8,703 nt of DNA from CANHEE01 sp043777755 (GTDB taxonomy: Bacteria; Bacteroidota; Bacteroidia; Chitinophagales; Saprospiraceae), in assembly GCA_043777755.1 (NCBI GenBank), contig JAYWHK010000193.1, positions 1-8,703 of the forward strand. Direction: 5' to 3'. The position numbers were made by a program, and so were the translations under genes. Below the pieces are notes generated by a model. The model was given only the letters and a program-made list of their open reading frames with translations, ran no database searches and was not told where the DNA came from. Positions 1 to 7,000 of this stretch are shown one piece after another (the stretch's first letter is position 1; the number at the start of each line of letters is the position of its first letter).

Positions 1-267
1 AATAGGGTAACTGCCGTAGTCGAAGACTTTGAAGCCTGGTGCTACGGTTTCGGGAATAACGGCTTTGAGGTCTGTGGCGGCTTTGTCGAGTTGTGCGAAC
101 TCTTCATTTTTGATGCCCGTGTGGTTGGTTTCTTCGTAGGCGCTGCCAACGCCTTTGCCGAGTTCTCGTAAGCCGTGTATGGTGTTGGTGTCTATGACTG
201 GGTTTTGTGCGCTAAGGATGGTGCTTAGGGCAAGGAGTAGGAGTAGGATTATGTTGTATTTTTTCAT
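1..267 (-). CDS. N-terminal fragment of a secreted protein of unknown function (3' end outside window)
   Basis: The minus strand is open from an ATG at 265-267 to the window edge, giving 89 codons with no stop. The N-terminus is a textbook Sec signal peptide: a basic MKKYN start, a hydrophobic core of about 14 residues (IILLLLLALSTILS), and a likely cleavage after Ser-Ala before Gln-Asn-Pro at residues 20-21. There is no lipobox Cys, so it should be a soluble or otherwise anchored exported protein. The mature part is polar, with an acidic and lysine-containing helical-looking stretch (about residues 50-68) followed by a segment ending FKVFDYGSYPI. Third codon positions are visibly richer in C (ACC, AAC, GGC, GCC, CTC) than in the large FN3 gene of this window, so the base composition differs from its neighbour. 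It lies 302 bases downstream of the large ORF on the same strand, across a repeat-filled gap. I cannot name the family. Confidence 0.8.
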   Translation of the reverse strand, partial: MKKYNIILLLLLALSTILSAQNPVIDTNTIHGLRELGKGVGSAYEETNHTGIKNEEFAQLDKAATDLKAVIPETVAPGFKVFDYGSYPI

Positions 268-300
268 TCTTAGTTGTTTTTTAATTTACGAATTTTTAAT

Positions 301-453
301 CACGAATTGTTTTTTCGCTTCGCTCAAAATGGGTGTTTAATCACGAATTTCACGAATTGGTTTTTCGCTTCGCTCAAAAATGGGTGTTTAATCACGAATT
401 TTTAATCGAATTTTCACGAATTTCACGAATTTTGTTTTTTCGCTTCGCTCAAA
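301..453. repeat. Direct-repeat block with CACGAATT words and a CGCTTCGCTCAAA core
   Basis: Two nearly identical units of 40-41 bases lie at 311-350 and 361-401. Each starts TTTTTCGCTTCGCTCAAAA, continues TGGGTGTTTAATCACGAATTT, and they differ by one A. A third, partial copy of the core is at 436-453. The 13-base word CGCTTCGCTCAAA is at 316-328, 366-378 and 441-453. The octamer CACGAATT occurs six times, starting at 301, 342, 351, 393, 415 and 424, including two pairs spaced nine bases apart. The block lies immediately upstream of the signal-peptide gene on the minus strand. It resembles dispersed intergenic repeats of Bacteroidota that I recall in general form. No protein is encoded. Confidence 0.85.
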
Positions 454-470
454 GTTCTAAACAGGATAGG

Positions 471-547
471 AACACTGATTTTTTAAGATGATTAGGATTA
501 ATTAGGATTATCATAATGGTATCATAAAAATCATAAAAATCAGTGTT
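471..547. repeat. Inverted-repeat element with 13-bp perfect arms downstream of the large ORF
   Basis: AACACTGATTTTT at 471-483 is the exact reverse complement of AAAAATCAGTGTT at 535-547. Inside the arms, ATGAT at 488-492 can pair with ATCAT at 530-534, which lengthens the stem with an offset. The loop holds the tandem word ATTAGGATTA (491-500 and 501-510) and two copies of ATCATAAAA. It begins 23 bases beyond the stop codon of the large minus-strand ORF, so in RNA it could fold as a hairpin and help end transcription. It lacks the GC-rich stem of a classical intrinsic terminator. The AATCAGTGTT word is one I associate with repetitive intergenic elements in Bacteroidota. A palindromic repeat element with incidental terminator activity is therefore the more careful reading. 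Confidence 0.75.
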
Positions 548-569
548 GCTATACTGCCTCATTGTTAAG

Positions 570-3500
570 TTAATGTTCCCAAACTTTTTCTACTATTGAT
601 GTTGGCACATTGTCTTTCGGCAAGGTGTAATTGAAGTAGAATGTGTGTTTGTTCGGTGGTGGCGGAAGTTCTAAAGCAGAGTCATTTTGGAATCTGTCAA
701 TATATTTATTAGCTTTTTCATTAATATCTTTAACACAATAAGCCTTTTCACCATCGCTATCCGTTTCAAGCGTTTCTCCTAAAACACAATATGTTGAAGC
801 ATAATAACCGCTATACGAACTAAAATTACCAATCATCTCACTTCTTAGATTTGGATCTACTACATCAAACTTAAATCGGTACTCAAATGTATTGTTGAGA
901 GTCAATGTATTGCTTTCATATATTGATTTGTCAATTTTGCTTGGCAAAGGAATGGTGTAATCTTTATGCTGAATTTTGCCAATAGTAGATTCTCCATTAA
1001 ATTTAACATCAAGTTTCACTTTAACATCTTTAGGAACTCCTTCATAAAGTAAAAATTCTTTTCCGTTTTGCTTTTCAAACAAGTTGCTTATAGAGTTTGA
1101 CCAACCGCCATCACTGAAATTGAGTGTGAGTAGCCCAGGATTGTAAGGCGTACCAAGTTCTAATGCGTCAAAAGGTTCGTCAATCGCAGAAAGATTGATG
1201 CCATTGCTGGCAGAAATATCTATTTTATGTAGCTTCTCAAAGAGCGAATTGTACTTACTGACACGGAAATATTGGGTCAGTAGGATTTGTGGTACTTCGC
1301 CAATGTCAGAAGCGAACACAACATTCATTTTGTATATTTTTTCACGTTTGAGCTTGTCGTTGGGCATCTCAAAACTGAGTTTTTGGTTGCTATGAGTGAA
1401 TGGCACAGCACAAATAAACTGCCCTTCCGTGAAGAACTGAATCTCAGGGATACGGTCATAAGGCATTTCGTCAAAGAGTTCTTGTTGGTCGTTACGAAGG
1501 TGAATAAAACCTTTGTTGGCGACGTCTTCGTTGCGGTAATAGTTGAACATACCATTGATGGGATAACTCGACTCGATGTTTTCCTCAGGGATGGTTGTCA
1601 GTTTTTCGGTCGTGAACTCGATGGTTCTACGGTCACTAAACAATTCTTCACCCAATTCGTTATTTGACTTTAGCTCGTGTACTGCGGCTTCCACAATAAG
1701 GGTCAATTTCTTATTGCTTGGGAGCATTTTAGACGGCTTCAAAGTATAGCTCATCTTGTCCTCGCTGATAAAAAGTCCGCAATAAAGTTCTTTTGTACCA
1801 TCGAAAAGTTTTATTTTGTTCACAACCGCTTTGATGTCCACCTCGCCTTCGGGAGAATATTGCTTCTCGTCAATAGCGGTTAAGAAATTGATAACAGGCT
1901 TTGCCATTACACTAACCTTGTCAGTACCTTTGTCAGGCGTGATTTTTTCAATGATTTGCGTATCTGGATTAGGCACATTAGGGTCTGTGGTGGTCACCAT
2001 GTCGCATTGTTTGCCCATAGATACTTGTACTTGCGCTTGTCCTTTGATAAACAATACTTTGTAGGCAATACTTGCCGCACCTACCGCCCAAAAAGGATTA
2101 GGCCCGCCACCTTTCATGGCAGCAATAGCAGTGACATTCCCAAGCGAAAAAGACTTGCTTTTGATTTTAATGCCAACATCACCCATGAGTCGAGCATAGA
2201 TTTGCCCTTCTGCATACCAATAATTGACCCCAATAGGTCTATTGCCAAAATTAGCACAAGTAACGCCTGGGCGGTGTGTCATCATAAAGTCAAAGCCAAA
2301 ATCAAACTTAAGCGTAGCATATACAAAAGCATTAAAGCTAAGGTTTAGGTTCATGTCAGCTCCAAAAGCAAAAGCTTTTCCAGAGGAACGTGCAGTGGAA
2401 TTGTCATTAAATTTAACATTTGTTGATGTTAGCAATTTTTGAGCATAATCTGGCATTGGCGGCATTGGTTTGATGTCATAGTTACCAATATTAAAGTATG
2501 CTGTTGCTACAATATAACCCATATCTTCGATGCCAACACCAAGCCCGATTCTATTATTGCCTTGAGGGTCAGTTCTACCGATTTTGATATACCACTTCTT
2601 CCCAGGGATATTAAAATACATATCAATTTCTCCTAATTTGTATTCTTTGCACTTTTCTTGAACAGTAAGACCTGGCGAACCACAGCCAATGATTCTATTT
2701 TCAATATTCACATACGCCTCCATATTAGCAGTGAAAATATCAGCGTTAAAATCATATTTAAGTTTCAATCCAGCGTGAATACCTTCTTTTAAATTTTTTG
2801 GGTCAAGTGTGAACTCAGGAATGTTTGAAGGTTCTGCCATGATATGGGCAACGCCATTCAATCCTATGTTATTTATAGAACCATCGGCATCAAATACAAT
2901 TTCGAGTGCAGCTCCGCCATTGAAAGCACGAGGCGTTTCGGCGAGCTGAAAAGTAGTCATTATTTTTAATCCTAATCCGATATTGTCATTAGGGTAATAA
3001 GTTGCACCAGTTAAAGATTTTGGTGCAGTCATTTCGGGAACTACGGGCTTATCGTCCTTATCTACTTTACCTTCGGCAGCTTTGTCAAGGTCAAGGTTAT
3101 TAAAATCTTGTTTTTCCATGTGCCAAGAGATGCCTCCACCCAGCCCCGTAAGCCCAAGAGGGCCTAATGGAATGGCTTTAGGAAGTTTGACAAAGGCATC
3201 GACAAAGAAGTATTTGTAGAGTTCGTTATTTGAATTTTTGACTTTGCCAAAAACAGCTGCCACCGCAATGGTTGTTTGGGGTTTGCTAAGGTTGAGTAAA
3301 ACACCGCCATAGAAACCTTCTCCATATATTTTATCTTCTCTGTAAAAAGTCAACTTTCCGTCCAATTGGAAACTGTTGGTTGTCATTTTGATAAAAAAAC
3401 TATTGAGCTGAATGTCTTTGTATTTCCAAACCTGTTCGTTAGCACTATTTTTGGTGACTTCTCCTAAGATGTCAAAATTCCCACCAGCATTTAACAAGAG

Positions 3501-4067
3501 TGATTGAGATTTAGATTCGGCTAAAGTTACCTCTGCGCTTACATTTAGTTTTGTGGTGGTTATGCCATTTTTATCTTCTTTAGTCAGCGCAATATTGGAT
3601 ATGGTAAGGCTAAATCCTTTGACGTGTGCGCCAAATGCAGGAATACCCCATTTGCCTGGATTGACAACAGCCTCGTCAGTGGAGATTACTACATTTTGGA
3701 AAGTAAAATTATCCATTTTGATAACATCACCACTGTTCACATTAATATCACCATACAATACGGCAGATGCCTTGAATTTGTCATTGACATATTCAATGTC
3801 CACGACTGTACCTTCTGTGAAGGTTACATCGGCTACCCATAAATCAACAGCTAAACCTTGTTTAGGAGGCTTGACTGTGAATTGGTAGGCATTGCCAGGT
3901 AGCATAGCAGCAGTGTATTCAAAATTTTCACCATCTTTGAGGATTGGCAAGTGAATTTTGCCTTCCATACCAGCACCAATGAGTTTGTTGTGGAAAACAT
4001 TTAAACGGAATTTATCTATGGTGAATTTCCAACCTGCCATGTTGCCGTTGGTCAGTACATTGTCCAT
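570..4067 (-). CDS. Large beta-rich protein, likely the C-terminal half of a split giant surface protein
   Basis: This is an intact 1165-codon frame from the ATG at 4065-4067 to TAA at 570-572. There is no signal peptide, and the upstream codons are open in the same frame back to the TAA at 4092. This ATG is therefore the first one after an interruption and probably not the original start. Residues 1-240 are short repeated beta-type segments (GWKFTIDKFRLNV near 12; GFSLTISNIALTKED near 151). Residues 240-690 are glycine-rich with alternating polar and hydrophobic stretches. This part includes a highly patterned block with FGFDFMM (589-595), Cys604, YWYAEGQIYARL (616-627), GGGPNPFW (653-660) and Cys688. 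Residues about 720-825 and 834-935 look like two Ig/Big-like beta domains, the second opening YPINGMFNYYRNE. The last 230 residues include a Cys pair (1094 and 1111) and a short PPPP stretch at 1135-1138. There is no transmembrane helix, no catalytic motif and no recognisable type IX sorting domain. I recall similar unnamed blocks from very large Bacteroidota proteins, but I cannot name the family. An independent gene using this ATG is the alternative. Confidence 0.85.
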   Translation of the reverse strand: MDNVLTNGNMAGWKFTIDKFRLNVFHNKLIGAGMEGKIHLPILKDGENFEYTAAMLPGNAYQFTVKPPKQGLAVDLWVADVTFTEGTVVDIEYVNDKFKASAVLYGDINVNSGDVIKMDNFTFQNVVISTDEAVVNPGKWGIPAFGAHVKGFSLTISNIALTKEDKNGITTTKLNVSAEVTLAESKSQSLLLNAGGNFDILGEVTKNSANEQVWKYKDIQLNSFFIKMTTNSFQLDGKLTFYREDKIYGEGFYGGVLLNLSKPQTTIAVAAVFGKVKNSNNELYKYFFVDAFVKLPKAIPLGPLGLTGLGGGISWHMEKQDFNNLDLDKAAEGKVDKDDKPVVPEMTAPKSLTGATYYPNDNIGLGLKIMTTFQLAETPRAFNGGAALEIVFDADGSINNIGLNGVAHIMAEPSNIPEFTLDPKNLKEGIHAGLKLKYDFNADIFTANMEAYVNIENRIIGCGSPGLTVQEKCKEYKLGEIDMYFNIPGKKWYIKIGRTDPQGNNRIGLGVGIEDMGYIVATAYFNIGNYDIKPMPPMPDYAQKLLTSTNVKFNDNSTARSSGKAFAFGADMNLNLSFNAFVYATLKFDFGFDFMMTHRPGVTCANFGNRPIGVNYWYAEGQIYARLMGDVGIKIKSKSFSLGNVTAIAAMKGGGPNPFWAVGAASIAYKVLFIKGQAQVQVSMGKQCDMVTTTDPNVPNPDTQIIEKITPDKGTDKVSVMAKPVINFLTAIDEKQYSPEGEVDIKAVVNKIKLFDGTKELYCGLFISEDKMSYTLKPSKMLPSNKKLTLIVEAAVHELKSNNELGEELFSDRRTIEFTTEKLTTIPEENIESSYPINGMFNYYRNEDVANKGFIHLRNDQQELFDEMPYDRIPEIQFFTEGQFICAVPFTHSNQKLSFEMPNDKLKREKIYKMNVVFASDIGEVPQILLTQYFRVSKYNSLFEKLHKIDISASNGINLSAIDEPFDALELGTPYNPGLLTLNFSDGGWSNSISNLFEKQNGKEFLLYEGVPKDVKVKLDVKFNGESTIGKIQHKDYTIPLPSKIDKSIYESNTLTLNNTFEYRFKFDVVDPNLRSEMIGNFSSYSGYYASTYCVLGETLETDSDGEKAYCVKDINEKANKYIDRFQNDSALELPPPPNKHTFYFNYTLPKDNVPTSIVEKVWEH

Positions 4068-4094
4068 AAAACACTCGCCACTTATGCCACCTTA
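4068..4094 (-). other. In-frame TAA followed by eight sense codons joining the two large ORFs
   Basis: Read on the minus strand, the upstream ORF ends with codons for Asn-Phe-Ile-Ile-Asp and then TAA (4092-4094). The same frame goes on with GGT GGC ATA AGT GGC GAG TGT TTT (Gly-Gly-Ile-Ser-Gly-Glu-Cys-Phe) directly into ATG at 4065-4067. No base has been gained or lost, so one changed codon would fuse the ORFs. GAA, AAA or CAA would each need a single substitution to become TAA. The sequence is not laid out like a normal gene boundary. There is no intergenic space, no new signal peptide, no convincing promoter, and only a weak GAG six bases before the ATG as a possible ribosome site. Confidence 0.85.
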
Positions 4095-7000
4095 ATCAAT
4101 GATGAAGTTTTTTGCACCAACCTCTTTGGCAGGTTCTCCTTGTTTAGACCATTTTTGAGGTAATTTGACTTTGATTTCGCCAATGTAAAAGCCTTTCCAA
4201 GCAGGTGTTGGGTTGAAAGTTGTCGTTCCACCGTTATTTACTTGATTTGCAAAACTTGTAATGTAATTGCTTGGAAATATTACCGTAGTAGGTGTTTCGG
4301 TATCGCTAAAATCAAGCACAACATTTGTAAGCGAAAATTGATAATCTTTGTTTTTGGCTAACGCAAAATTGCTGACTGATAGTTTGTCAATTACTACATT
4401 GTCAAAATCAAGCACTTTGATTTTGAAGGTAGCTTCTACTTTTGCTGGTTCAGCCAACTCGATGCCTTTGCTATCCAAAGGAACAAAATATTTGCGGCAG
4501 AACTCAATTTTAACGTCAAGGTTGAGTCCACCAAATCCATCACAACCGATGACGACATAGGTACCATTTTCACCACTTGTAGGTGACTGAGGACCAGGAG
4601 GAGGAGCGATGGTCGTTGTAGGCGCACCGTTTCCAGCTAAAGCAGGATTGGGCTGCCCTTTTAGCGTAAATCGAGCAACATTGCTGATGGGAAAAGAGAA
4701 ATCAGACCCCAATGCTAACTTGATAGGGTTTTTGAATCCAGCAGCCGACAAAGGTGCTTTTAGCACTTGAAAGACTTGTTGGTATCCTTTAAAATCTATA
4801 ATTACATAAATATCAACGGTTGAGCCTGTTGGCGTAAATTGAATATTGTCAAAATAAACATTTTGGGTTTTTGCAGCACCATCTTTACTTCTTGAAAGTG
4901 GCGTACCGACCGCACTCCCTGCGCCAAACATCATCAAGCGTTTCTGATGAACAGCTTCTAAGATGTAGGCACGACTGACTCCGCCTATACTATTGTAACC
5001 TTGTTCGTATTCAAATCTAAGGTTTTCTTCTACTGATGTCAATAATTTTTCAGGTTGCTCATGGTATAGCTTTAACAATTCCATGACATTGGCATCTTTT
5101 GCAGCCATCTGCCCAATGTCAGCTAAGGAAAACTTTGGTTTTTTGACAACAGTTTTTTCTATGCTTGCCACACCTTCCGACGTATTTTCCCAATCTCTAT
5201 CTTTTGACGCAGGAGACAAATCATATTTTTTATAATTGGTTGAAGCCTCTACAATTTTACCATATTTTACATCGTATTCAATTTTTTTATCAATGCGTTC
5301 TGCCAACCAAACCATGAAATTATTAGGATTGCCAGCGTTGTGTTCTGTAATGAATTTCTTAGCTTGGTCATCTTCCATTGTTCTAATCTGAAACCCAATG
5401 TTATTCAAATACATATCAAGCACTGCATTGTCTTTGAGTTTTTTGATTATTTTGTCAATTTTATCAAACTTAGTTTCTTCTACATCACAATAATACAATT
5501 TAATGTGTGCTTCTTCGAGTGCTTCGTGACTTTCATCTCTTGTCATTTTAGTTTTAAAAGGAAGCGGAGCTTTGTCAAAATACTTGCTCATTCCTGCTGT
5601 AATCCATTCGTTGTTAGGACCAAACACCAATGCTCCATTGTATTTCAGTGTTTCAACAGATTTTCTCATAATGCCCCTTTGAACGTCACATTCTGTTTTT
5701 TTAGCTGTTAATTCTGTTGCATTGTTAGCTTCTCTTGTTTTTAAAATTTTTACAATATCATCTTTGAGTTTTTCTTTTTTAAGTGCATAAAGTTTTCTTC
5801 CTTCTATGGTTTCACTGTTTTCGCCCACCCAATGATAAGGAGGTTTGCAGTTGGGTGTACAAGGTATGCCTGAGCCAGGTTTGGCTTGTCCTTTTATGTC
5901 GCAACCACAATCATCGTATTTTTTGGCAGGGTCACCTAAAAAATTTCCATCTTTATCAAAGCCACTTGGTGTAAAATTGCTATCAAAAGGGTCTCCATCA
6001 GAATAAGGCTCATAAGGAGGTGTTTTTGCAAACTTCCCTTTAGAATTAAAACCAAACTCATTGAGTGTCGTATTGTCTTGTGGGTCACCACAAAACTTAG
6101 CGTTAGGATCATTGTTGTTGTTGTTGATTTGGTTAATGGTTTTGACTAAATCAACAGCATTTGAAGCATCTTTTTGACTTTTGACCGTTCCTGAGGTCAC
6201 TTTTTTAGTCAAACCATCTATCAATGACACCGTGACGGATTTGAACTCCACCAACAAATCTTGGTCAGCCATAGGAACAGCCATAACCCCTTTGCCTGTA
6301 TAAATATTTTGAGTGTTAGGTTCTTTACTAATTTCTGTGATTTCAAAAGGAAAACCATTGACAATAAAAATATCATTGATTTTTCCATTTGTGTAAGGTA
6401 TTCCTATCTCTGGTACAATTGGAGGATCTTGACCACATATTAGCTTTACCAAATTATTAGGATTGGGCGTGTTTGTTGGTGGTGGTGTAAATCCTTCACA
6501 CTCATCATCAATACCATTCTGATTGACATCAGCTCCAATAGGAAAACCAATACCGACACTACCTAAAGTGTGGTAATAGGTTGAAAAAGAAATTGCCTTA
6601 CAAATGTTATCCTCTTTTTCTATTGTTACTTGTATTTCATAAAAACTACAATCTTTTAAGCCAGAAAGAATGTATTTTTCTTGTGGATTAGGTGTAATTA
6701 TTTGAGAAATCCAGTTAGCACTTACATTTTGACTGACCAATGAATTGATAGGGACATTGCTAAATGCGGTATTGTCACAAAAATCATTGACATCTATAGT
6801 TGCAAATTGAATTAATTTTTGAGTCACGTCTCTGTATTTGACTTTGAGTTTCATTCCGCTGGGAAGTGGCTTACTGACATCAAACATCAATGCTTTTACG
6901 CCCAAACACTTGACGGTAACATTTACATCAGAAGTACAAGGAGGCTCAAAAGTAACTTCTTTTGTGTACCAGTCACAGGCTTTTGTATAAGAGTCGTGCG

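Larger units (their letters stand above)
268..569. other. Intergenic gap made largely of repeats
   Basis: This 302-base stretch separates the stop of the large ORF at 570 from the ATG at 267. It contains a direct-repeat block (301-453) and an inverted-repeat element (471-547), annotated separately. I see no coding potential on either strand and no clear Bacteroidota promoter (TTTG at -33 with TAnnTTTG at -7) before the ATG at 267. A promoter for the downstream gene must lie here if it is not co-transcribed. Confidence 0.7.

Noticed and set aside
155..340. Plus-strand ORF of 61 codons
   Set aside because: It is antisense to the signal-peptide coding region at 1-267 and runs into the repeat block. 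Its composition is explained by the opposite strand.
301..453. CRISPR array
   Set aside because: Repeat units are adjacent or unevenly spaced, the 'spacers' are themselves repeats, and no cas gene is present.
1287..1667. Plus-strand ORF of 126 codons and other plus-strand ORFs between 1195 and 3888
   Set aside because: All lie opposite the intact 1165-codon minus-strand frame, overlap one another in different frames and show no domain-like sequence.
4092..4094. Alternative genetic code with TAA read as an amino acid
   Set aside because: Only one TAA interrupts more than 2,600 codons, and TAA also ends the second ORF at 570 with further stops soon after. A reassigned codon should be frequent.
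4436..4627. Minus-strand 63-codon ORF with Leu/Ser-rich sequence
   Set aside because: It is in another frame inside the long FN3 ORF, which carries clear beta-domain sequence here (CDGFGG region).
5340..5711. Plus-strand ORF of 123 codons rich in Phe and Cys
   Set aside because: It is a mirror of the Lys/Glu-rich helical block on the minus strand (AAA/GAA codons read backward as TTT/TTC), not a gene.
4902..5819. Metallopeptidase or toxin domain in the helical block
   Set aside because: I looked for HExxH and similar catalytic patterns. SHEALEEAH and YHEQPEKLL do not fit, so no function is assigned.
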